A DNA stretch of 64,000 nt, from positions 496,001 to 560,000 of the forward strand of contig NZ_JAVIFW010000001.1 in NCBI RefSeq assembly GCF_031157275.1. Direction: 5' to 3'. Source of the stretch: Streptomyces sp. LHD-70. GTDB lineage: Bacteria; Actinomycetota; Actinomycetes; Streptomycetales; Streptomycetaceae. The notes below the pieces were generated by a model that was not told the origin of the DNA, did not search any database, and saw nothing but the letters and a program-made list of their open reading frames with translations. This document shows positions 1 to 7,100 of this stretch, in pieces. Every line of letters starts with the position of its first letter. Positions within the stretch are counted from its first letter, which is position 1. Position numbers and translations under genes: made by a program.

Positions 1-1194
1 CGGATGTTCCTCGTCGGGCTCGGACTCTTCACCGCCGCCTCGCTCGCCGGCGGCCTCGCGCAGGCCGACTGGCAGCTCCTCGCCGCCCGCGCCGTCCAGG
101 GCCTGGGCGCGGCCGTCCTCGCCCCGTCGACCCTGACGATCCTCACGTCGGCGGTGCCCGAGGGGCCCGCGCGGGTGCGGGCGATCGGCACCTGGTCCGC
201 GGTCGGGGCGGGCGGCGGCGCGGCCGGCGGGCTCGTCGGCGGAGTCCTCACCGACCTGCTGTCCTGGCGCTGGGTGCTCCTCATCAACGTGCCGATCGGC
301 GCCCTCGTCATCGTCGCCGGTGCGGTCTGGCTCAGCGAAAGCCGCTCCGGCCAGGCCCGCCGCCTCGACCTGCCGGGCGCGGTCCTCGTCACGGCGGGCC
401 TCGCCACCCTCGCGTACGGCATCGTCCAGACCGAGGTCGAGGGCTGGACGGCGCCCGCCACGCTCGCCCCGCTGGGCGCCGGGCTCGCGCTGCTCCTGCT
501 GTTCCTGCTCGTGGAGGCGCGGACGCGGGTGCCGCTCATGCCGCTGAAGCTGTTCAAGGTGCGGTCGGTGTCGGCGGCCAACGCGTCGATGTTCATCTGC
601 GGCGGCGCCATGTTCGCCATGTGGTTCTTCATGACGCTGTACGCGCAGAACGTCCTCGACTACTCGCCCCTGAAGGCCGGGCTCGCGCTCATCCCGTCCT
701 CGCTCACCGTCGTCGTCGGCTCCAAGCTCGCCCCGCGACTGATGCCGCGGCTCGGCGCGCGGAACGTGTCGATGCTCGGCATCCTGATCGCCGCGGCCGG
801 CTTCGGCTGGCAGTCGACGATGACCGCGGACGGCACGTACATCACGTCGATCATGCTGCCCGGCATCGTGATGATGCTCGGCGCGGGCCTCGCCTCCACG
901 CCGCTCGCCTCCCTCGCCACGTCCGGCGCCGCCCCCGGCGACGCGGGTCTCGTCTCCGGCCTCATCAACACCTCCCGCACCATGGGCGGTTCGCTCGGCC
1001 TGAGCGTGCTCTCCACGGTCGCCGCCTCCCACGCGGCCGGCTCGGGCAGCCTGGCGCCGGTCAGCCCCGAGGCGCTGACGGAGGGGTACGCGGCGGCGTT
1101 CCGCACCAGTGCGTTCTTCCTGCTCGCCGGGGTCGTCGTGATGCTGCTCTGGATGCCGCGCGGGACGGCCGAGCGGCGCACCACCTCAGCCTGA
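1..1194 (+). CDS. MFS drug-efflux transporter, DHA2 family (3' part)
   Basis: This is the C-terminal ~398 residues of a 14-helix proton-driven efflux pump of the plasma membrane. The frame is open at the left edge, so the true start lies outside the window; the ATG at position 4 falls inside a hydrophobic helix and is not a real start. About eleven hydrophobic segments are visible, with the family's central loop rich in Arg (around residues 113-121) and a C-terminal helix ending in a short basic tail. Typical DHA2 proteins have 470-530 residues, so roughly the first 80-130 are missing. The stop overlaps the convergent response-regulator gene by 9 bp. The substrate cannot be told from sequence. 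Confidence 0.9.
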   Translation, partial: RMFLVGLGLFTAASLAGGLAQADWQLLAARAVQGLGAAVLAPSTLTILTSAVPEGPARVRAIGTWSAVGAGGGAAGGLVGGVLTDLLSWRWVLLINVPIGALVIVAGAVWLSESRSGQARRLDLPGAVLVTAGLATLAYGIVQTEVEGWTAPATLAPLGAGLALLLLFLLVEARTRVPLMPLKLFKVRSVSAANASMFICGGAMFAMWFFMTLYAQNVLDYSPLKAGLALIPSSLTVVVGSKLAPRLMPRLGARNVSMLGILIAAAGFGWQSTMTADGTYITSIMLPGIVMMLGAGLASTPLASLATSGAAPGDAGLVSGLINTSRTMGGSLGLSVLSTVAASHAAGSGSLAPVSPEALTEGYAAAFRTSAFFLLAGVVVMLLWMPRGTAERRTTSA

Positions 1195-1647
1195 CGCGGG
1201 CTTCTCGCGGCGCGCGGCAGCGGCCAGGGCCGGGTCGACGACCGTCTCGCCGCGCAGCACCCGCCTGATCGCCTCCGCCAGCTCCCCGACCGGCCCGTCC
1301 TTCACGAGCACGCCCGCCACGCCCGCGTCGAGGGCGCGGCGCAGCAGACCGGGGCGCCCGTACGTCGTGAGGACGAGGACCGCGCAGTCCGGGCACTCCG
1401 CGCGCAGCCCCGCCGCCACGTCCAGGCCGTCGCGCCCCGGCAGTTCGACGTCGAGCAGCGCCACGTCCGGCCGTACGGTCAGGGCCTCGGCCACCACCCG
1501 GTCGCCCGCGCCGACCTGCGCGACCACTGCGAGGTCCGGCTCCATGCCGAGCAGCAGGGCCAGCGCGCCGCGGCTCATGCTCGGATCCTCGGCGAGCAGG
1601 ACGCGCACGCTCTTGCTGGGGCGGCGGTCCGGAGGCATTTCATTCAT
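1186..1647 (-). CDS. Receiver-only response regulator (NarL-like, HTH missing)
   Basis: A phosphoacceptor (REC) domain of 153 aa. Visible are the acidic pair Glu20-Asp21, the phosphorylation site Asp66 in ALLDVELPG, the switch Thr94/95 and the conserved Lys116 in VLVKD. The sequence resembles NarL/LuxR-type regulators of about 200-220 aa, but it stops just after the linker (VDPALAAAARREKPASG), so the DNA-binding HTH domain is absent. The end overlaps the end of the convergent MFS gene, which suggests the output domain was deleted rather than never present. No histidine kinase is adjacent. A -10-like TAATCT lies 6 nt upstream of the ATG with no ribosome binding site, so the mRNA is probably leaderless. 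It may act as a single-domain regulator or be a decaying gene. Confidence 0.8.
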   Translation of the reverse strand: MNEMPPDRRPSKSVRVLLAEDPSMSRGALALLLGMEPDLAVVAQVGAGDRVVAEALTVRPDVALLDVELPGRDGLDVAAGLRAECPDCAVLVLTTYGRPGLLRRALDAGVAGVLVKDGPVGELAEAIRRVLRGETVVDPALAAAARREKPASG

Positions 1648-1710
1648 ACGCCCAGATTAGGGCGGTTTGTCGCAATGGGCGCTCTGTGGTTGCGGGCAGG
1701 CCCCGTTCAT

Positions 1711-1727
1711 CTGACATTCCGTCAGTT
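1711..1727. promoter_or_regulatory. Inverted repeat CTGAC-N5-GTCAG, candidate operator
   Basis: CTGACATTCCGTCAG lies just upstream of the predicted -35 box of the maoC group. The same pattern, TGAC-N5-GTCAGTT, recurs at 20034-20049 upstream of the TetR-P450 pair, identical at TGAC and CGTCAGTT. The binding protein is unknown; the TetR protein encoded at 20126 is the obvious candidate, but this is inference. Confidence 0.5.
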
Positions 1728-1734
1728 GGGAGTC

Positions 1735-1763
1735 TTCACAAGCACGGAGGGCTGCGTTATACA
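1735..1763 (+). promoter_or_regulatory. Predicted promoter of the maoC/adh/SDR group
   Basis: TTCACA (1735-1740) and TATACA (1758-1763) are separated by 17 bp, a good housekeeping-sigma spacing. The predicted start point near 1770 places the KstR-type palindrome immediately downstream, where a repressor would block transcription. Confidence 0.5.
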
Positions 1764-1777
1764 TGGTGACCATCGGC

Positions 1778-1793
1778 CTAGAACGCGTTCTAG
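1778..1793. promoter_or_regulatory. KstR-type operator palindrome
   Basis: CTAGAACGCGTTCTAG is a perfect 16-bp palindrome. Its core fits TnnAACnnGTTnnA, the established motif of KstR, the TetR-family repressor of sterol catabolism in mycobacteria and rhodococci. It sits just after the predicted transcription start of the maoC group. No kstR-like gene was recognised in this window, so the cognate repressor must be encoded elsewhere. Confidence 0.65.
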
Positions 1794-1923
1794 AACCGCG
1801 GTTCGGGCCGGTCGAGAACGGCCTCGGTGCGGCCGACGGTGCGGACGGTCGCGCCGAGGTCTTCGCCCGTACGCACACACCCGTGGCGCACCCGCGACGC
1901 GAACGACAAGGAGCCGTGTCCCC

Positions 1924-2778
1924 ATGCCCATTGATGCCGCCAAGGCCGTAGCCGCCGAGCCCCGCAGCACCGACATCGCCTGGGACCACAAGGACATCCA
2001 GCTCTACCACCTGGGCCTCGGCGCGGGCCGCCCCGCCACCGACCCCGACGAACTGCGCTACACCCTGGAGTCGAAGCTGCACGTGCTGCCCAGCTTCGCC
2101 ACCGTCGCGGGCGGGGGCATGGCCGTGGCGGGCGGCCTGTCCGCGCCCGGCGTCGACGTGAACCTCGCCCACGTCCTGCACGGCGGCCAGACCGTCACCC
2201 TGCACCGCCCGATCCCCGTGTCCGGCAAGGCGGTTCAGACCTCGACGATCCCCGCGGTGTACGACAAGGGCAAGGCCGCCGTCATCGTGATGCGCTCCGA
2301 CGTGGCCGACGCCGACGGCCCGCTGTGGACCTGCGACACCCAGATCTTCGTACGCGGCGAGGGCGGCTTCGGCGGCGACCGCGGACCCTCCGCCCGCCTC
2401 GAACTCCCGGGCCGCGCGCCCGACCGCGTCGAGGAGCGCACCATCCGCGAGGACCAGGCCCTCCTCTACCGCCTCTCCGGCGACTGGAACCCGCTGCACG
2501 CCGACCCGGAGTTCGCGAAGCTCGCCGGGTTCGACCAGCCGATCCTGCACGGGCTCTGCACGTACGGCATGACCCTCAAGGCCGTCGTCGACACGGTGCT
2601 CGGCGGGGATGTCTCGCGGGTGCGCTCGTACACGACGCGGTTCGCCGGGGTCGTGTTCCCGGGGGAGACGCTGCGGCTGCGGATGTGGGAGGACGCGGGC
2701 CGTGTGCAGGTGGCGGTGAGCGCGGTGGAGCGGGACGACGCCCCGGTGCTCGCCGACACGGTGGTCGAGCACAACTGA
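1924..2778 (+). CDS. MaoC-family (R)-specific enoyl-CoA hydratase
   Basis: A 284-aa double hot-dog hydratase, probably adding water to a 2-enoyl-CoA to give the (R)-3-hydroxyacyl-CoA in the cytoplasm. The second hot-dog half carries the hydratase-2 signature RLSGDWNPLHADP at about residues 183-195, with catalytic Asp187 and His192; the N-terminal half is the degenerate hot-dog typical of MFE-2/Hsd4B-like enzymes. The ATG at 1924 is chosen because AAGGAG lies 10 nt upstream; the frame is open further upstream but that region holds the promoter and operator. It is followed by a zinc dehydrogenase and a 17-beta-HSD4-like SDR, so hydration and oxidation steps of one beta-oxidation cycle sit together. 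The KstR-type box suggests lipid or steroid substrates. Confidence 0.88.
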   Translation: MPIDAAKAVAAEPRSTDIAWDHKDIQLYHLGLGAGRPATDPDELRYTLESKLHVLPSFATVAGGGMAVAGGLSAPGVDVNLAHVLHGGQTVTLHRPIPVSGKAVQTSTIPAVYDKGKAAVIVMRSDVADADGPLWTCDTQIFVRGEGGFGGDRGPSARLELPGRAPDRVEERTIREDQALLYRLSGDWNPLHADPEFAKLAGFDQPILHGLCTYGMTLKAVVDTVLGGDVSRVRSYTTRFAGVVFPGETLRLRMWEDAGRVQVAVSAVERDDAPVLADTVVEHN

Positions 2779-2876
2779 CGTACGAGCCCACCTGACGTAC
2801 GAGCCCACCTGAGGTACGAGCCAACCTGACGTACGAGCCCACCTGACGTACGAGCCCAACTGACGTACCAGCAAGC
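2775..2876. repeat. 17-bp tandem repeat, about six units
   Basis: The unit ctgacgtacgagcccac is repeated head to tail from 2775: units at 2775, 2792, 2809, 2826 and 2843 are near identical, and the sixth at 2860 is degenerate. The maoC stop codon lies inside the first unit. It fills most of the gap to the alcohol dehydrogenase gene. Each unit contains GACGTACGAG, so the array could bind a protein repeatedly or simply reflect slippage. Confidence 0.9.
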
Positions 2877-2904
2877 CCAGTCGGCGTACGAGAGGAGCCG
2901 CGCC

Positions 2905-3990
2905 ATGCGCGCAGCCGTGCTGCACGAGATAGGCCAGGAGAAGCTGGAGGTCCTCGACGACGTCGAGGCGGTGGGCTTCGGGCCCGGCAAGGTGAGGATC
3001 AGGGTGCGGGCCACCGGCCTGTGCCACTCGGACCTCTCCGCGATGAGCGGCGTGCTGCCGCAGCCCGGACCGTTCGTGCCCGGACACGAGGGCGCAGGCG
3101 AGATCCTCGACGTCGGCGACGGCGTCACGCACGTCAAGACCGGCGACCGCGTCCTGGTGTGCTGGCTGCCCGCCTGCGGTGCGTGTCCCGCGTGCAGGCG
3201 CGGCCAGACCCACCTGTGCCTCGCCGGGTTCATGAACGCCGGCACGCCCAACTTCAAGCGCCCCGCGGGGAGCCCGGCCGACGTCTTCGGCTTCGCCGGG
3301 ACCGGCACGTTCGCCGAAGAGGTCGTCGTGGACGCCAAGTGCGCCGTGCCGATCCCGGACGACGTGCCCTTCGACATCGCCGCCCTCATCGGCTGCGGCG
3401 TCACCACCGGGCTCGGCGCCGCCGTCAACACCGCGGACGTGGCGGCCGGTTCGTCGGTCGCCGTGATCGGCTGTGGCGGCGTCGGCATCTCCGCGATCCA
3501 GGGCGCGCGGCTCAAGGGCGCCGCGCAGATCGTCGCCGTCGACCCGGTGGAGTCGCGGCGCGAGGCGGCGCTCAGGTTCGGCGCCACGGAGGCGGTCGCC
3601 CCGGACGCCCTTGACGACGCCAGCCAGCGCATCACCGCGGGCGAGGGTTTCGACTACGTCTTCGAGGTCGTCGGCAAGTCCGCCACCGCCCGCACCGCGT
3701 ACGAGAGGACCCGGCGCGGCGGCACGCTCTGCGTGGTCGGCGCGGGCGCCCTCGACGACTTCCTGCAGGTCAATATGTTCGAGCTGTTCTTCGACGAGAA
3801 GAGGATCCTGCCGTCCATGTACGGCGGTGGCGACGTCCTCACCTCGTACCAGCGGGCCATCGCACTCTGGCGGGCCGGGCGGATCGACCTGGAGGGCCTG
3901 ATCACGCACCGCGTGCCGCTCGCCTCGATCAACGACGCGCTCGACCAGATGCGCAGCGGTGAGTCCCTGCGTACCTGCATCGAGATCTGA
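2905..3990 (+). CDS. Zinc-dependent medium-chain alcohol dehydrogenase
   Basis: A full-length 361-aa MDR enzyme that oxidises an alcohol to an aldehyde or ketone with NAD(P)+. Catalytic zinc ligands are Cys40 in TGLCHSD and His61-Glu62 in GHEGAG; the structural zinc site is complete with Cys91, Cys94, Cys97 and Cys105. The Rossmann motif GCGGVG lies at about residues 189-194. GAGAGGAG precedes the ATG. It lies between the MaoC hydratase and the SDR on the same strand and is probably part of the same transcript, although a 126-bp gap with tandem repeats separates it from maoC. Substrate unknown; in lipid clusters such enzymes oxidise primary alcohols produced by P450s or esterases. Confidence 0.9.
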   Translation: MRAAVLHEIGQEKLEVLDDVEAVGFGPGKVRIRVRATGLCHSDLSAMSGVLPQPGPFVPGHEGAGEILDVGDGVTHVKTGDRVLVCWLPACGACPACRRGQTHLCLAGFMNAGTPNFKRPAGSPADVFGFAGTGTFAEEVVVDAKCAVPIPDDVPFDIAALIGCGVTTGLGAAVNTADVAAGSSVAVIGCGGVGISAIQGARLKGAAQIVAVDPVESRREAALRFGATEAVAPDALDDASQRITAGEGFDYVFEVVGKSATARTAYERTRRGGTLCVVGAGALDDFLQVNMFELFFDEKRILPSMYGGGDVLTSYQRAIALWRAGRIDLEGLITHRVPLASINDALDQMRSGESLRTCIEI

Positions 3991-4020
3991 CCCCAACTCA
4001 GCACAGGCGAAGGGACATTG

Positions 4021-5001
4021 ATGTCACAGCCACTTGCCGGTCTGTCGGCGATCGTCACCGGCGCGGGCCGCGGGCTCGGCCGGGCGGAGGCCCTGGAGCT
4101 GGCCCGGCTCGGCGCGAGCGTCGTCGTCAACGACTTGGGGCAGCCGGGGCAGTGGGGGTCCCCCCTGCTCGAGCGCAGCCGAGAGCTTGGGGGAGGTTCG
4201 GGGGAGGCCTCGGCCGCGCCCGCGGAGGAGGTCGCCGCCGAGATCCGCGCCGCGGGCGGGCAGGCGGTCGCGCACCTCGGCGACGTCGCGGACCATCAGC
4301 AGGCCCGTGCGCTCGTGCAGTTGGCGGTCGACACGTACGGAAAGCTCGACATCCTCGTCAACAACGCGGGCATCCTGCGCGACCGGATGATCTTCTCCAT
4401 GGGCGAGGACGAGTGGGACTCGGTCATCCGCGTCCACCTCAAGGGGCACTTCAACACCACCCACTTCGCCTCGGTGCACTGGCGCGCCCGTTCCAAGGAG
4501 GCGGGCGGCCCGGTCTACGGCCGGATCGTCAACACCTCCTCCGAGGCCTTCCTCGCGGGCTCGGCCGGTCAGCCCAACTACGCGGCGGCCAAGGGCGGAA
4601 TCGTCGGCCTCACCACGTCCTCGGCGCTCGCGCTCGGCAAGTACGGCGTGACGGCCAACGCGATCTGCCCCCGCGCCCGCACCCGCATGACCGAGGACGT
4701 CTTCGCCGGGTTCAACGAGCCCTCCGGCGGCGAACTCGACCCGCTGGCCCCGGAGCATGTCGCTCCGCTGGTCGGGTACTTGGCGGGGCCTGCGGCTGGG
4801 AAGGTCAACGGGCAGCTGCTCGTCGTGCACGGCGGCATGGTCGCCGTCGTCGAACGCCCGCGCGTGGCGGCGAAGTTCGACACGGCGAAGGAGGTCTTCT
4901 CGTACGAGGAGCTGGATGAGGTGCTGTCCCCGTACTACGCGGACCGGCCGTCCGGCGAGACGTTCGCGGCTTCGGAGGTGCTCGCTCTCAAACGGGGGTG
5001 A
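4021..5001 (+). CDS. SDR dehydrogenase, HSD17B4/Hsd4A-like
   Basis: A 326-aa classical short-chain dehydrogenase, probably oxidising an (R)-3-hydroxyacyl-CoA with NAD+. It shows the TGAGRGLG nucleotide motif at about residues 13-20, NNAG near 113-116 and the YxxxK pair near Tyr187/Lys191. A C-terminal extension of about 70 residues beyond the usual 250 is typical of MFE-2-type dehydrogenases. The ATG at 4021 follows GAAGGGA at a good distance; a TTG one codon earlier is possible but less likely. An in-frame palindromic insertion adds about 12 residues near 46-58, between the first strand-helix units where surface loops tolerate insertions. It pairs functionally with the MaoC protein. Confidence 0.87.
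   Translation: MSQPLAGLSAIVTGAGRGLGRAEALELARLGASVVVNDLGQPGQWGSPLLERSRELGGGSGEASAAPAEEVAAEIRAAGGQAVAHLGDVADHQQARALVQLAVDTYGKLDILVNNAGILRDRMIFSMGEDEWDSVIRVHLKGHFNTTHFASVHWRARSKEAGGPVYGRIVNTSSEAFLAGSAGQPNYAAAKGGIVGLTTSSALALGKYGVTANAICPRARTRMTEDVFAGFNEPSGGELDPLAPEHVAPLVGYLAGPAAGKVNGQLLVVHGGMVAVVERPRVAAKFDTAKEVFSYEELDEVLSPYYADRPSGETFAASEVLALKRG
4159..4194. repeat. Palindromic short element inside the SDR gene
   Basis: A 36-bp imperfect palindrome beginning TCCCCC and ending GGGGGA, with GCTCGAGCGCAGCCGAGAGC between. It is a multiple of three in length and encodes part of the loop SPLLERSRELGGG. I recall similar elements as frequent intergenic and intragenic repeats in Streptomyces genomes. A shortened relative (CCCCCAGCTACCGCTGGGAGG) occurs at 57182-57202. 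Confidence 0.7.
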
Positions 5002-5009
5002 TTTTTTCC

Positions 5010-5097
5010 CCTACCCGCCCCAAAAGGAGCCCCTCCGGCGATTGAGGAGCGGGGTCTGGGGCGGAGCCCCAGTTCGGGAAGGTGCGGGGAGGGGAAA
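5010..5097. repeat. Large dispersed palindromic element, copy 1 (variant)
   Basis: Begins 9 bp after the SDR stop. It holds CCCCTACCCGCCCC, then GAGCCCCTCCGGCGATTGAG, then GGAGCGGGGTCTGGGGCGGAG and a right arm of the CGGGAAGG...GGGGAGGGGAA type. The arms can fold into nested hairpins, which suggests a role in transcription termination or mRNA end protection. Other copies lie at 29470, 37021, 47188, 52422 and 57205. Confidence 0.8.
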
Positions 5098-5100
5098 AGA

Positions 5101-5140
5101 ACGCGCCCCCCGAGGCCCGCGCGGGCTTCGAGGGGCGCGT
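5101..5140. terminator. Bidirectional hairpin terminator
   Basis: ACGCGCCCC...GGGGCGCGT arms enclose GCCCGCGCGGGC, giving a stem of about 18 bp with one or two mismatches. It lies 13 bp past the stop of the small minus-strand gene and past the SDR gene on the other strand. There is no U-tract, as usual in Streptomyces. Confidence 0.6.
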
Positions 5141-5153
5141 CGTAAGAGACTGC

Positions 5154-5330
5154 TCACGCCGCTTGCGAGCGGCGTTCGTCGGACGGTTTGCGGTGTCGGC
5201 CGCGCGGCGCCGGAGTGTTCTCCGGAACGTCCTGTACGGAGACCGGGCCCCGGTGCCTGCCGTGCCCGCGCTGCTCGCGCGCGGCGTCCGAAGCCTGCGG
5301 CTCCGTGGGCACGTTGCTGTTCTCGGTCAT
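5154..5330 (-). CDS. Small basic protein of unknown function
   Basis: A 58-aa hydrophilic protein rich in Arg, Pro, Glu and Gln with no predicted helix bundle, cysteine or membrane segment. It starts MTENSNVPTEPQ and ends SDERRSQAA. A longer frame reaches 5402, but the ATG at 5330 is preferred because the protein-like composition begins there; only a weak GGGGTGA precedes it. A strong hairpin follows the stop directly, which supports a real transcription unit. Function not recognised. Confidence 0.5.
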   Translation of the reverse strand: MTENSNVPTEPQASDAAREQRGHGRHRGPVSVQDVPENTPAPRGRHRKPSDERRSQAA

Positions 5331-5508
5331 GGGAAAAACGTCACCCCGTAAGAAGATCGTCAAAGGACAGCCGGGCGAGTCTAACTGTCCTGTACGCGGC
5401 AATCACGCCGGGTGAGTAACGGCTTGTGGCACGCCTTCGTAACAGTTCGGAAGCCGTGCCCGGCACGCCGTGCGAACCCTTTGCGTTCCGGCTTTTCGGC
5501 GGTGCCGT

Positions 5509-6924
5509 TCACGCCTCCACGTGCTGGATGCGCCGCGCCATCCGCCGCATCAGCAGGGCCTGTTGGAGGGGCGCCTGCTGCAACGGGACCGGGCGGGGAG
5601 CGGGCGCGGGCTCGGGCGCGGGAGCCGGTTCGGGCGGGGCCGGGGGCGGCGCCATGACCCGGGCCACGCCACAGGGCACGGCCTCCGTCGCGTACGGGAG
5701 CCGGAGTTCACCGTCGGCCGTCCACAACCCGGCGCCGGTCAGCCAGCCCTGGGGCGCGGCCAAGTGCTGGACTCGGCGCTCGACGGGCCGCCAGAGCCCG
5801 ATCCACGTACCCGCCGCACCGTCGATCCGCAGCGCCACGGCACAGTGCTCGGGCATCAGGGCCTGCCCCGGCTGGATCGCGAACGGCGTCACCGCGCAGT
5901 CCGGCAGCCGCAGGCACTCCGGGAACCGGACCGGCAGCGTCGAGCCGAGCACGCCCCAGCCGAGCCGGTCGTGGCCGGGGGCGTCGGAGCGGACCAGGAT
6001 CAGCCCGCTGGCCGCGTCGGCGAGCAGCAGCCGGTCGTTGCTCTCCTCGGTGATCTGCAGCAGCGGCGTCACCTCGCCGCCACGCTCCAGGTCCACGGCG
6101 ACCGTCTTCGTCCGGCCGTCGAGCTCCTGGTCGAGGGCGAGCATCCGGCCGGTGCGGTCCAGCCACACCCCGCCCGCGCACCGCCCCGGCACCTCGGCGA
6201 CCAGCTCGGGCCCGAAGGCGCCGCCCGCGACCAGCCAGACCGCGGTGGCCTGCGGTCCGACGGCCAGGGCGTACGCGCGGGATCCGCTCGGCGAGGGCGG
6301 CAGGAGCCTCAACTGCGCGGATTCCAGGGCGCCCAGGACGTGTTCGCCGGTTCCGGGTCCCGTCGGGTAGAGCAGCGAGAACGACTGCCGCTCCCCGGCG
6401 GTGCGGTGCACGAGGACCCGGCCGTCCGCCATCGGCAGCACTTCGGTGCCGTACTCCTCCGGCTGGTCGAGGGGGAGCGGGACGGCGTAGGGCTCGGGGC
6501 CGTCGAGGGTCCAGCGCTCGGGGCACCAGACGGCGCCGCTGTCGCCGTGCGGGGCGAGGCGGGCGGCGTACGCACCGGTCGCGCTGATGGTGCAGGAGGG
6601 CGTGGCCGGGGGGTGCGGGGGGCGGGGCGGGGGGTCCTGGGGCGAGGGGGTTTGCAGGACCGTTTCGGCAGGGGCTTCGGCCGCTGATGCGTCGGCGTCG
6701 GCATCGGCGTTGGCGTCGGCTTCCGCCGCGGCTGCCGCGCTGGTGTCGTCCTCGTCCGCCGGGTCCTGTGAGGCGGTGCTCTGCGTGGGCTCCTCCGTGA
6801 ACGGAATCCCCGTGACCGGGTCCTCGGTGCTGGCGCTGGTCTCGTCGTGCTCGCCGTTCTCGCCGCTGCCGCCGGGGGCTTGCGCGCCGGTCGCGGTCTT
6901 CGTGGCACAGGCCGTCGTGGTCAT
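5509..6924 (-). CDS. Hypothetical protein with beta-propeller-like core
   Basis: A 471-aa protein I do not recognise. Residues 1-105 are low-complexity and acidic, with an Ala-Asp run (EADANADADADASAAE). Residues 110-415 consist of short hydrophobic strands interrupted by Gly, Trp and Asp in a pattern like a six- or seven-bladed propeller (for example GVWLDRTGRMLALDQELDG). Residues 425-455 are a Pro-Ala-rich linker followed by QQAPLQQALLMRR. There is no signal peptide, so it is probably cytoplasmic. A strong ribosome site GGAGGTGA lies 7 nt before the ATG. It is divergent from the siderophore-binding lipoprotein gene but has no iron box of its own that I can see. Confidence 0.75.
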   Translation of the reverse strand: MTTTACATKTATGAQAPGGSGENGEHDETSASTEDPVTGIPFTEEPTQSTASQDPADEDDTSAAAAAEADANADADADASAAEAPAETVLQTPSPQDPPPRPPHPPATPSCTISATGAYAARLAPHGDSGAVWCPERWTLDGPEPYAVPLPLDQPEEYGTEVLPMADGRVLVHRTAGERQSFSLLYPTGPGTGEHVLGALESAQLRLLPPSPSGSRAYALAVGPQATAVWLVAGGAFGPELVAEVPGRCAGGVWLDRTGRMLALDQELDGRTKTVAVDLERGGEVTPLLQITEESNDRLLLADAASGLILVRSDAPGHDRLGWGVLGSTLPVRFPECLRLPDCAVTPFAIQPGQALMPEHCAVALRIDGAAGTWIGLWRPVERRVQHLAAPQGWLTGAGLWTADGELRLPYATEAVPCGVARVMAPPPAPPEPAPAPEPAPAPRPVPLQQAPLQQALLMRRMARRIQHVEA

Positions 6925-7064
6925 GAGCTGTCACCTCCGGCCCAGAAAGCTAGTTTTCGTACGCGCTGCCGTGGCACGAGCAGCCCACCGCTTCACACCA
7001 AAGGGTGGCCATGTCCTGATTCGCCTGAGAAAGCCGAGGGGGTTGTGCTGAACCGGAGGTGGCT

Positions 7065-7083
7065 TAAAGTAAGGCCAACCTAA
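7065..7083 (+). promoter_or_regulatory. Iron box (DmdR/IdeR type)
   Basis: TAAAGTAAGGCCAACCTAA matches 14 of 19 positions of the actinobacterial iron box TTAGGTTAGGCTCACCTAA, with the right half perfect. It ends 17 bp before the start of the siderophore-binding gene, so an Fe(II)-loaded DmdR1-like repressor should shut the gene off when iron is plentiful. Confidence 0.75.
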
Positions 7084-7100
7084 GTACCCCTGGAGTTTCG

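Noticed and set aside
2775..2876. CRISPR array
   Set aside because: Units are adjacent with no spacers. The same applies to 11113-11196, 19578-19620, 31011-31076 and 54293-54351.
1657..3996. A 779-codon minus-strand open frame opposite maoC and adh
   Set aside because: It is the high-GC antisense shadow of real genes; its composition (Gly, Arg, Val, Asp, His) has no domain pattern and it crosses the promoter and the tandem repeat.
5412..6370. Plus-strand frames opposite the propeller-like protein
   Set aside because: No ribosome site or domain; the minus-strand gene has a strong GGAGGTGA and protein-like sequence.
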